A stretch of DNA of 64,000 nt, from assembly GCA_038254545.1 (NCBI GenBank), contig JBBSGB010000014.1, forward strand, positions 1 to 64,000, written 5' to 3'. The notes below the pieces were generated by a model. That model worked only from the letters and a program-made list of their open reading frames with translations. It was not told the DNA's origin and made no database searches. Position 1 is the first letter of the stretch; the number at the start of each line of letters is the position of its first letter. The position numbers and the translations under genes were made by a program. Positions 8,996 through 15,698 of this stretch are shown in pieces. The DNA is from CAHJXF01 sp038254545 (GTDB taxonomy: Bacteria > Pseudomonadota > Gammaproteobacteria > Burkholderiales > Burkholderiaceae_D).

Positions 8996-9162
8996 CCAAA
9001 GAAAGGCGAGCCCGGTGATGCTGCCCTGTGACTGACGCAGTCAGTCACAGGGTTCCCGAGGCGAGCGGACTGGGGGCGGCGCGCCGAGAACTCGCTGCGC
9101 TCAAACACTCGTCGCTCAAAGGCCCCGCCCCCAGCCCGCTCGACTCGGCAGCATCACAAGGG
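8954..9162 (-). repeat. Interspersed two-hairpin repeat, copy 2 (left arm of composite inverted repeat)
   Basis: Read on the minus strand this copy matches copies 1 and 3. It has the terminal hairpin CTTTCTTTGG..CAAAGAAAG (about 8967-8993), the long dyad CTGTGACTGAC/GTCAGTCACAG (about 9025-9050), the GCGCCGAGAACTCGCTGCG block (about 9079-9097) and an outer block CGGCAGCATCACAAGGG ending at 9162. It forms the left arm of a 510-base imperfect inverted repeat whose right arm is copy 3. Its outer end encodes the C-terminus of the upstream monooxygenase gene, and the hairpin there could terminate transcription. Confidence 0.85.
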
Positions 9163-9252
9163 TAAAGAAAGATTAAGAGCAAAAACTGAAGCCACAGCAA
9201 CGGCAGCACCCCCAACGCCGCTTCGAAGCGAAGCGAGGCCTTTGACGTTGAT
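9163..9252. other. Spacer between the two repeat arms
   Basis: About 90 bases separate the inverted arms. The spacer starts AT-rich (TAAAGAAAGATTAAG) and then contains a short CGCTTCGAAGCG palindrome near 9219. A 71-codon minus-strand frame covers the spacer and part of the right arm. Its Cys- and Arg-rich product looks like a chance reading of repeat DNA, so I do not call a gene here. Confidence 0.5.
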
Positions 9253-9463
9253 CCCCTTGTGAGGCTGCCGATTCGCGGAGGGTTCCGGCGGGGCAGTTGA
9301 GCGACGAGTGTTTGAGCGCAGCGAGTTCTCGGCGCGCCGCCTGAGCCCTGCGCGAATCGGGGACCCTGTGACTGACGCGGTCAGTCACAGGGCAGCCTCA
9401 CCGGGTGTCGCCTTTCTTTGGTTACTTTCTTTGGCGAAGCAAAGAAAGTGACTCCCGCGAAGC
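9253..9463 (+). repeat. Interspersed two-hairpin repeat, copy 3 (right arm of composite inverted repeat)
   Basis: This copy reads on the plus strand in the same orientation as copy 1. It contains CCCCTTGTGAGGCTGCCG at its start, the GAGCGACGAGTGTTTGAGCG block, and the 13-base stem CCCTGTGACTGAC pairing with GTCAGTCACAGGG (9364-9392). The terminal hairpin CACTTTCTTTG/CAAAGAAAGTG type lies near 9424-9451. Similarity to copy 2 extends to GCGAAGC at 9463, beyond the point where copy 1 diverges. Confidence 0.85.
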
Positions 9464-9581
9464 AAAACAAGATTCTGTGACAGGTCCATTAGCGCATGCA
9501 GCCGCACATCGATACCTCGGCACAATTCGCCGGATAAGCTGAGACACCGCCACTCAACCGTACAATGTTGATTGCCCATTG

Positions 9582-9609
9582 TGGACAAAACGTCCAATTC
9601 AGCTAAAAT
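9582..9609 (+). promoter_or_regulatory. Candidate promoter and operator of the Phd/zeta-type operon
   Basis: A -35-like TGGACA (9582-9587) and a -10-like TAAAAT (9604-9609) are separated by 16 bases, 29 bases before the antitoxin ATG. The perfect dyad TGGAC-n5-GTCCA (9582-9596) overlaps the -35 box. Antitoxins of the Phd family commonly repress their own promoters by binding such dyads, so this is a plausible autoregulatory operator. Both assignments come from inspection only. Confidence 0.5.
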
Positions 9610-9638
9610 GGCCAACAAGCGGTCCATCGGAGCCAATC

Positions 9639-10019
9639 ATGTCCACGCTGACGTTTCGCAACAATCAGGGCGAGCTGATCGACATCCCCAGCATCGCGTC
9701 CACCGACGTCAAGAATGCTTTCGGTACCATGCTCGATCGCGTGGCGGCCGGCTCGCCGGTTGCGATCACGCGTCACGACGCGCCGCGCGCCGTGCTGGTC
9801 TCGTATGAAGAGTTCCAGTCGCTCGCGCGTTCGCGCACACAGGGACTGGACGCGCTCGATGCCGAGTTCGACGATTTGCTCGCGCGCATGCAGACCGCCA
9901 AGGCGAAGAAGGGCATGGCCGACGCCTTCGACGCAACGCCCGACATGCTGGGACGCGCCGCGGTGAAGGCCGCACGCGGGGCCAAGCCTCTGCCCAAGCT
10001 TGCGCGCCGAGCACGTTGA
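9639..10019 (+). CDS. Phd/YefM-family antitoxin
   Basis: The 126-residue protein has the Phd/YefM layout. Its N-terminal part, with SIASTDVKNAFGTMLDRVAAGSPVAIT (written here as one continuous helix-strand region, residues 17-43), is followed by APRAVLVSYEEFQSL. A C-terminal tail rich in Lys, Arg and Ala would contact a toxin. The ATG at 9639 fits the domain start; an upstream in-frame extension lacks similarity to the family. The next gene on the same strand encodes a zeta-type kinase, so the pair is best read as a toxin-antitoxin module. Confidence 0.82.
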   Translation: MSTLTFRNNQGELIDIPSIASTDVKNAFGTMLDRVAAGSPVAITRHDAPRAVLVSYEEFQSLARSRTQGLDALDAEFDDLLARMQTAKAKKGMADAFDATPDMLGRAAVKAARGAKPLPKLARRAR

Positions 10020-10082
10020 ACGAGGGCGCCGGGAACGGATGCCGAGCGCGTCTGCAAGAAACTTCGGCTTGAAAGAACGCGC

Positions 10083-10835
10083 GTGAAAGAGCGCAGTCCG
10101 CGCGTGAAGTTGCGCGTCGCGTCGCCCGTGCCTCCCGCACCGCCGAGCGATGACGCGAAGAAGCCGCATGCGGGTACGCGCATGCACGCGCGCATCTATG
10201 TTCTGGCGGGCGTGAACGGCGCGGGCAAGAGCAGTATCGCTGGCGCGACATTTCGCGCGCATGGCGCCGACTACTTCAATCCCGATGAAGCCGCGCGCCG
10301 CCTGATCGCAACCAATCCGCGTCTGAGCCAGACCGAAGCCAACGCGCTCGCGTGGCAACAAGGCAAGCGCCTGCTCGAACGCGCGATCGCCGAGCGACTC
10401 GATCACGCCTTCGAGACCACGCTCGGTGGGCACACGCTGCCGCGTCTGTTGGCCGAAGCTGCGGCGGTGGGCATCGCGGTGCACGTCTGGTATGCCGGAC
10501 TGGCCAGCCCTGAACTGCATATCCGCCGTGTGCAGGCACGCGTGCGACGGGGCGGCCATGACATTCCCGAGGAAGCGATCCGACGACGCTATCAGCACAG
10601 CCGCCTGAATCTGATCGAACTCCTGCCCCGCCTCGCCGCTCTACGTCTCTACGACAACAGCGCCGAAGCCGATCCCGCCACCGGCGCCGTACCGCAACCC
10701 GTGCTGCTACTGCATCTCGATCACGGACGCATCATGGCGCCGGCCGATCTGTCGGGCACGCCCGACTGGGCCCGTCCCATCGTTGCCGCTGCCCTCCACG
10801 CCTTTGCGCAATCGCCGAAGGAAACCGCGCGTTGA
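10083..10835 (+). CDS. Zeta-toxin-like P-loop kinase
   Basis: This 250-residue protein carries a Walker A motif GVNGAGKSS near residue 43, followed by DYFNPDEAARRL and FETTLGGHTLPRLL. This is the pattern of zeta-toxin-like kinases, which in characterised cases phosphorylate UDP-N-acetylglucosamine. An N-terminal extension of about 33 residues is Pro- and Lys-rich, and the ATG at about 10182 (MHARIYVLAG) is an alternative start nearer the domain. It lies 63 bases after the Phd-type antitoxin gene and its stop overlaps the next start (TTGA). Whether it is toxic or a housekeeping kinase cannot be told from sequence. Confidence 0.8.
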   Translation: MKERSPRVKLRVASPVPPAPPSDDAKKPHAGTRMHARIYVLAGVNGAGKSSIAGATFRAHGADYFNPDEAARRLIATNPRLSQTEANALAWQQGKRLLERAIAERLDHAFETTLGGHTLPRLLAEAAAVGIAVHVWYAGLASPELHIRRVQARVRRGGHDIPEEAIRRRYQHSRLNLIELLPRLAALRLYDNSAEADPATGAVPQPVLLLHLDHGRIMAPADLSGTPDWARPIVAAALHAFAQSPKETAR

Positions 10836-11824
10836 AAGTCGTTCCGATTCGAAGGGAGATCTCCAGAGCGCTCGATGCCGTGCGCGACGAGGGACCCGCA
10901 CGCGACGACGTACCGCCGCCCACGCCTACGCCCAAGCTCGCGCGCGACGACGAGGATCCGCGGCGTTACGAACGCATCACCGTGCGCGCGATCACGGTCG
11001 CGGTCGTGCTGTCGCTGTTCATCCACTTCGCGGTGATCTTCATTCCGTTCATGCAGAACGAGCAGCAGATGCGCGCGCCCGGCGAGGAAGTGGGCCCGCT
11101 GTCGGTCACGATCGCGCAATCCAAGCCGCAGCCCAAGGCGCAGACCAAGGCCGAAGAGACGCCGCCCGTCGAGCAGTCCAAGCCGCAGCCGCCCAAGGCG
11201 ACCGTGCGACCCAAGCCGGTGCCGCAACGCCCGCAGATCGCGATCAACCGGCCATCGACCGGCTTCGTGGTCCCACCGCCCGCACCGGCGCCAGCGCCCG
11301 CACCCGAGGTCGCGCCATCGCCGCAACCGGCCCCCGACACGAACCAGGACTTCTCCGAGCTGATCGCGCAACGCCAGCGCGCGCGCCGCGCGCAGAACGG
11401 TGGAGCGCCCGACTCCGTGGTCGAGAGCGACGACGACCGCGCCAAGCGCATAGCGACAGCCAACGTCGCGGCTCAACAGCGATCGGCAAGCCCCGAGCTC
11501 GACCCGAACGCCGGCGGCGGAATCTTCCAGATACAGCGCGTTGGGCAGAACGAAGCGCAGTTCCTGTTTCGCGGCTGGAACAAATCGTTTCGCCGCAACT
11601 GGTCGCAGCAAGTCGAGGTCAAGCAAGGCGCCAACCCCGACATCCGCATCGCCGTCATCCGCAGCATGATCAACATCATCCGCGAGCAGAAGCCCGGCGA
11701 TTTCGAATGGGAATCGCATCGCCTGGGCAAGGTCCTCACGATGTCCGCGAGGCCGAAGGATCAGGCGCAGCTCGAGACGTTCTTGATGCGGGAGTTTTTT
11801 CCGGATGATGCGCGGGCGCGGTGA
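10832..11824 (+). CDS. Proline-rich single-pass membrane protein, TonB-like layout
   Basis: The 330-residue protein begins with a TTG codon that overlaps the stop of the kinase gene, suggesting translational coupling. It has a cytoplasmic N-terminal stretch, one membrane segment around residues 51-70 (AITVAVVLSLFIHFAVIFIP), and then a long Pro/Lys/Gln/Ala-rich periplasmic linker to about residue 175. A folded C-terminal domain (about 225-325) contains FLFRGWNKSFRRNW and IRIAVIRSMINIIREQKPG. The layout resembles TonB or TolA-like envelope-spanning proteins, but I do not recognise the C-terminal domain as TonB. Its function is unknown. Confidence 0.7.
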   Translation: MKVVPIRREISRALDAVRDEGPARDDVPPPTPTPKLARDDEDPRRYERITVRAITVAVVLSLFIHFAVIFIPFMQNEQQMRAPGEEVGPLSVTIAQSKPQPKAQTKAEETPPVEQSKPQPPKATVRPKPVPQRPQIAINRPSTGFVVPPPAPAPAPAPEVAPSPQPAPDTNQDFSELIAQRQRARRAQNGGAPDSVVESDDDRAKRIATANVAAQQRSASPELDPNAGGGIFQIQRVGQNEAQFLFRGWNKSFRRNWSQQVEVKQGANPDIRIAVIRSMINIIREQKPGDFEWESHRLGKVLTMSARPKDQAQLETFLMREFFPDDARAR

Positions 11825-11868
11825 GGGCTAGGCGCCAAAAAAATCCTCGTTGCGAGCGCTCATCCAAG

Positions 11869-12660
11869 TCAAGCGCTGCGCGGTTCAATTCGCGCGTGGA
11901 GGCGAATAAAGCGCGATAGGTGAAAGCTGGCCAACTTCACGTCGTCAAGCCCGAGCGTTTCCGGTTCTTGTTTCACAAAGCTGGGAAGCGCTTTGGGCTC
12001 GAGCACCCAAAGATTTTTTAGGGTCTTGGGCAAGGGCTCAACGAACCATCCTGGAAAGAGAATGACCGGGCGCACTTCGAATTTCTTTCCACAACTTTCT
12101 TCGAGCACGGTTCGTAGCCATTTCGCCTGAGCTCGCGCCTGAATGATTGGATCGCGATCGGGTTTGTGCGAGCCAACGACAATGCGGTCGCCATCGAAGC
12201 GCACCTTGGCATCTCCAACGAATGGTTTCGACCATGTCTTCGTTTCAATGGTGTAAATGCCGTTCGGACCAATCAGCACATGGTCGACGTTGAACCCGTC
12301 CCCGACGACGTCGTGAAAGACCTGGAAATTGGATTCGCGCAGGCGCTCAAGAAACTGCCCCACGACAATTTCTCCGTGAATTCCGAGACGCATGCTGCGC
12401 ATCAGGGGCCGGTAACGACGCCAGCGCCAGAACGCGAATAATCCTGCGATCAACGCGGCGACGGTGTAGACCCACGGCATGGGCGGTACGGACATGTAAG
12501 ACCGATACCACTCGAGACCGGCGATCAGCGCGAGGAGGAGAGCAACGAGAAACGGAGGTTCAAGTTTCTCGTCCAGGATTCTGTCTCTCTCTTCCCTCAA
12601 CGATTGCCCCGGCGTCCTCAGCGGCGGAGCCTTTATGGGAGAACGATCGGTCCGATTCAT
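11869..12660 (-). CDS. Membrane-anchored NERD-domain protein
   Basis: This is a 263-residue protein with two membrane segments, about residues 37-50 and 62-80. They are followed by a NERD (nuclease-related) domain from about residue 95 to 215, seen as GIHGEIVVGQFLERL and HVLIGPNGIYTIETKTW. NERD domains are related to restriction-endonuclease folds and occur with DNA-processing proteins. The start ATG overlaps the hsdM stop as ATGA (12657-12660), so it is the last gene of the hsdM transcription unit and probably made together with the methyltransferase. That placement suggests a defence or DNA-handling role at the membrane, which is an inference. Confidence 0.8.
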   Translation of the reverse strand: MNRTDRSPIKAPPLRTPGQSLREERDRILDEKLEPPFLVALLLALIAGLEWYRSYMSVPPMPWVYTVAALIAGLFAFWRWRRYRPLMRSMRLGIHGEIVVGQFLERLRESNFQVFHDVVGDGFNVDHVLIGPNGIYTIETKTWSKPFVGDAKVRFDGDRIVVGSHKPDRDPIIQARAQAKWLRTVLEESCGKKFEVRPVILFPGWFVEPLPKTLKNLWVLEPKALPSFVKQEPETLGLDDVKLASFHLSRFIRLHARIEPRSA

Positions 12661-14153
12661 ATGGCCGCGTCCGAGGGTTGCTGCAGGTCCGCGGCAATCA
12701 GCCGGAATTGCTCCAACGCCGCCTCGAGGTCGTCGACGATCTCTTGTGCAATCACGTCGGGTGGCGGCAAGTTGTCGCTGTCGGCCAGCGTCTCGTCACG
12801 CAGCCAGAAGATGTCGAGACTCGCCTTGTCGCGTGCGATCAGTTCATCGTATGCGTAAGGGCGCCACCGACCTTCGGGCTGCTCGGCGTTCCACATCGGC
12901 GCGCGGTCAAAGCGGTTCGCCGGGTTGTAGAGCTGGACGAACTCATCGAGGTCTTCGCGCTTGAGTGGATTCGTCTTCAGCGTGAAGTGCCGGTTGGTAC
13001 GAAGGTCATAGATCCAGAGCTTCTTCGTCCATGGCGTTTCGCTCGCCGGTTTCTTGTCGAAGAAAAGCACGTTTGCCTTCACGCCTTGCGCGTAGAACAG
13101 GCCAGTCGGCAGGCGCAGCAGGGTGTGCACGTCGCACTCGTGCAGCAGCTTGCGGCGCACCGTCTCACCCGCGCCGCCTTCAAACAGCACGTTGTCGGGC
13201 ACCACTACCGCCGCGCGGCCATTCGTCCTGAGCAGCGTCTTGATGTGCTGCACGAAGTTGAGCTGCTTGTTCGAGGTCGTCGCCCAGAAATCGTCGCGCT
13301 CGATGATGTCCTTCTCGCTCGTCGCGCGGCCGTCTTCGCCGACGATCACGGTGCTGCTCTTCTTGCCGAAGGGCGGATTGGCCAGCACGACGTCGAAGCG
13401 ATCGCCCGGGTCGGCGGCGAGTGCGTCGGTGACCTTCACCGGCACGCTCTGCTCGGAGCCGATGCCATGCAGCATCAGATTCATCGCGCACACGCGTGCC
13501 GTGGCCTGTACGAGTTCGACGCCGGTGAACGCGTCGTTTCTCAGAAAGCGAGTCTGGTCACGCGTGAGATTGGCGTTGTGATGAACGATGTAGTTGTAAG
13601 CCGTGAACAGGAATCCGCCAGTTCCGCAAGCGGGATCGCAGATCGTTTCCTTCGGCTTGGGGGCAATGCAGTCGACGATCGCCTGGATCAGCGCACGCGG
13701 TGTGAAGTACTGGCCCGCTCCGCTCTTGGTGTCCTGCGCGTTCTTCTCGAGCAAGCCTTCATAGGCATCGCCCTTCACGTCGACGTTGAGCGCAGTCCAC
13801 GTTTCCGCATCGATCAGATCGACCACCAGCCGACGCAGCTTGGCCGGGTCTTGAAACTTGTTCTGCGCCTTGCCGAAGATGAGGCCGAGCGTTCCCTTTC
13901 GTTTACCCAGCTCATCCAAGGCATGGCGATAGTGATCGAAAAGGTCGTCGCCGTCCTTCACCAGCATCGAAGGCCATGCATAGAGCGCGGAGATGATGCT
14001 CGCCTGGTTGTACGGCGGCCGGCTGCGCTCGTCAGCCATCTTGAGGAACAGCAGATACGTGAGCTGCTCGACGTAGTCGCCGTAGCTCATGCCGTCGTCG
14101 CGCAGGACGTTGCAGTAGTTCCAGAGCTTCTGGACGAGGGTGGATGCGTTCAT
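12657..14153 (-). CDS. hsdM: Type I restriction-modification DNA methyltransferase (M subunit)
   Basis: This 498-residue protein is an N6-adenine methyltransferase of the type I HsdM family. Motifs are DPACGTGGFL near residue 172 (AdoMet binding) and the catalytic NPPF near 257, with the N-terminal HsdM helical domain (LWNYCNVLRDDGMSYGDYVEQL) and a GAGQYFTPRALI segment before motif I. The open frame extends upstream, but ATG at 14153 matches the family N-terminus and overlaps the stop of the HEPN gene (ATGA). It lies downstream of, and apart from, hsdR and hsdS, behind a nucleotidyltransferase/HEPN pair. Confidence 0.96.
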   Translation of the reverse strand: MNASTLVQKLWNYCNVLRDDGMSYGDYVEQLTYLLFLKMADERSRPPYNQASIISALYAWPSMLVKDGDDLFDHYRHALDELGKRKGTLGLIFGKAQNKFQDPAKLRRLVVDLIDAETWTALNVDVKGDAYEGLLEKNAQDTKSGAGQYFTPRALIQAIVDCIAPKPKETICDPACGTGGFLFTAYNYIVHHNANLTRDQTRFLRNDAFTGVELVQATARVCAMNLMLHGIGSEQSVPVKVTDALAADPGDRFDVVLANPPFGKKSSTVIVGEDGRATSEKDIIERDDFWATTSNKQLNFVQHIKTLLRTNGRAAVVVPDNVLFEGGAGETVRRKLLHECDVHTLLRLPTGLFYAQGVKANVLFFDKKPASETPWTKKLWIYDLRTNRHFTLKTNPLKREDLDEFVQLYNPANRFDRAPMWNAEQPEGRWRPYAYDELIARDKASLDIFWLRDETLADSDNLPPPDVIAQEIVDDLEAALEQFRLIAADLQQPSDAAI

Positions 14154-14578
14154 GAGTTCTTGATGGGTTCCAACGCATCGACCTCGCCGGCTACGACTTG
14201 GCATGCCGCGATGAGATCGGTGACGATGCGGTCGTCGATGTTGAGGTCGCCTTCGTACTCGCCGAGATTGCGCAGGTCGTGGCATTTGGCGAGTACCCGC
14301 CAAACCTGCGGCCCGAGTTCCAGCGTGTGCGGCAGCAACTGAAAAACGATGTAGCGGTTGCCGGAGCGATAGCCGTGCCACCGCAGTGCAGCCAGGCACA
14401 AGGCGTGCGCCGCGTTGTAGGCGAGGTCGAATCGACCTTCGAGCGAGAGTTCAGTGTTCTGTGCGTCCTTCAGCCGCGCGTGGCCGGACCGCTTCAGCCC
14501 CGCGAACTCCCTGGCATCGGGAGGCTCCGCCTTCAGGGGTTTGCCCGGCCCGGACAGGTTCTCAAACGGCGAGGTCAC
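14150..14578 (-). CDS. HEPN-domain protein, partner of the adjacent nucleotidyltransferase
   Basis: The 142-residue, mainly helical protein looks like a HEPN domain protein. RFDLAYNAAHALCLAALRWHGYR is typical of HEPN helix pairs, and a C-terminal DLRNLGEYEG segment sits where many HEPN proteins hold their active motif. A canonical RX4HXY ribonuclease motif is not present, so it may be a variant or a non-nuclease. Its start overlaps the nucleotidyltransferase gene by 17 bases and its stop overlaps the hsdM start. A toxin-antitoxin-type pair is the usual interpretation of a nucleotidyltransferase next to a HEPN protein. Confidence 0.75.
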   Translation of the reverse strand: MTSPFENLSGPGKPLKAEPPDAREFAGLKRSGHARLKDAQNTELSLEGRFDLAYNAAHALCLAALRWHGYRSGNRYIVFQLLPHTLELGPQVWRVLAKCHDLRNLGEYEGDLNIDDRIVTDLIAACQVVAGEVDALEPIKNS

Positions 14579-15218
14579 TCTCGCCTCCGATCAACCAGAT
14601 CTTGGGTTGCGCAAGCACGCGAGTGAGGAACGCTTCGTGCGCCTTCAAGCGCTTGGCGAACTCCTTGCGGGTGAGGAGGGTCGGATTGACGGCGCGGCCG
14701 AGCCTCGTACCCACAGCATCGAGCGCCACAAAAGTGTCGCCGTAGTTCAGCTCGTCGCTCAACAGCATCAGGTCGATATCGCTCGCGACGGTGTCCTGAC
14801 GCTTGGCCACCGAGCCATAGACGAAGGCGGCGCGAATCTTGTTCGCCAGCGGCGCGAGTGCCTCGCGCAACGGCTCGGCCAGGCCCACGGTCTTCTGCGC
14901 GATGCCGCAGAGCTCCGCGAAGATCGGCGAGGCGGGATTCGCCTGGTAATGCTTCTGATTGCCCAGCGGCCTTACGGTCACCAGGCCGCTCGCCGTCAGC
15001 CGGGCCAGTTCGCGCTGCACGGCACCTGAGCCGGCCCCGGCAAGCCCGATCAATTCGGTTGCGTAGAAACTGCGCTCGGGTTGACCGAAGAGCAGTGCCA
15101 GCACACGTTGCTGCGTGCCGGAGAACAACGCGTCGGCTGCGTTGGCGTGACGCGCGGGCGGAGTCGGTGGTTTCTTTTTTGTACCCATTCTGGGCATGAT
15201 AATACCCAATTTGGGCAT
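14562..15218 (-). CDS. Winged-helix regulator fused to an MNT-type nucleotidyltransferase domain
   Basis: The protein is about 208-218 residues. The N-terminal half is a winged helix (ALFSGTQQRVLALLFGQ to GLVTVRPLGNQKHYQAN). The C-terminal half is a minimal nucleotidyltransferase with the motif GS-X10-DID (YGSVAKRQDTVASDIDLML). MNT domains of this kind add nucleotides to HEPN partners and neutralise them. Three in-frame ATGs are possible (15218, 15197, 15188). The two tandem dyads at 15182-15217 overlap them, which favours the 15188 start with operators upstream. It probably regulates its own operon, which also contains hsdM and the NERD gene. Confidence 0.82.
   Translation of the reverse strand: MPKLGIIMPRMGTKKKPPTPPARHANAADALFSGTQQRVLALLFGQPERSFYATELIGLAGAGSGAVQRELARLTASGLVTVRPLGNQKHYQANPASPIFAELCGIAQKTVGLAEPLREALAPLANKIRAAFVYGSVAKRQDTVASDIDLMLLSDELNYGDTFVALDAVGTRLGRAVNPTLLTRKEFAKRLKAHEAFLTRVLAQPKIWLIGGESDLAV
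15182..15217. promoter_or_regulatory. Two tandem 15-bp dyads and -10 box upstream of the MNT-HEPN-hsdM-NERD operon
   Basis: TACCCATTCTGGGCA (15182-15196) and TACCCAATTTGGGCA (15203-15217) are near-identical imperfect palindromes whose starts are exactly 21 bases apart, two turns of B-DNA. Between them lies a minus-strand TATTAT (-10 like, 15204-15199). The arrangement is what one expects for cooperative binding by a dimeric winged-helix repressor, here the product of the adjacent gene. The binding protein is inferred. Confidence 0.6.
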
Positions 15219-15287
15219 GTCGTGGCAGTGATCCTCGCGCGCGGTGTTTCGTTCGCGATTTGGAGTTCGTGTCACATGTCCGTAGTG

Positions 15288-15698
15288 CTAGGTCCTCAGC
15301 AACGCAACATAGTTTGCTTGCTGAAAATGATGGTCATAGGTTAACGCTTCGCTCAATCCACGCTGACGCATGATGACAAATGAAGAACAGTCGGTCAGGC
15401 CCCACTCCTTGTCATGATGCTGTCGGTACAGAGCCAGCGCCTCGCGAAACAGCACGGCCGTCTGCGGCACCCCCTCGGTATTGGGATCAGCTGTGATCGC
15501 GTCGATGGCAGCAACAACTTTGCCTCGTAAGGCCGGGTATTTCGCGAGCCCATTGAGCACTTCGGTAAGCACCATCTCCGAAGTCACGAGACGCGTCTTG
15601 TGAAGACCGCGCGACGCTGCGTTCACAACTTCATGAAGCGAGTCCTTGGCGTTGAGGAGTCCAATCCAATAGGTGGCATCCGCGAACACGGTGCGCAT
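15288..15698 (-). CDS. PIN-domain protein (putative toxin ribonuclease)
   Basis: This 136-residue PIN-domain protein has the N-terminal acidic residue in VFADATYWIGLLNAKDSLH, a central SEMVLTEVLNGLAKYP, the WGLTDCSSFVIM acidic site and the C-terminal ALTYDHHFQQANY. This is the VapC-like set of acidic residues that bind magnesium in ribonuclease toxins. Its ATG overlaps the stop of the upstream unknown gene by one base (TGATG), so the two are coupled. No short VapB-type antitoxin precedes it; the 306-residue upstream protein occupies that position. It lies between hsdS and the MNT/HEPN pair. Confidence 0.85.
   Translation of the reverse strand: MRTVFADATYWIGLLNAKDSLHEVVNAASRGLHKTRLVTSEMVLTEVLNGLAKYPALRGKVVAAIDAITADPNTEGVPQTAVLFREALALYRQHHDKEWGLTDCSSFVIMRQRGLSEALTYDHHFQQANYVALLRT

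Noticed and set aside
9173..9388. 71-codon minus-strand frame inside the composite repeat
   Set aside because: It is made of repeat sequence, gives a Cys/Arg-rich tail and has no ribosome site.
8954..9463. CRISPR-like array or insertion sequence
   Set aside because: The repeats are inverted and hairpin-forming rather than regularly spaced direct repeats, and no cas gene or transposase is present.
12678..14342. Plus-strand frame of about 550 codons opposite hsdM
   Set aside because: Antisense shadow of hsdM with no domain or ribosome site.
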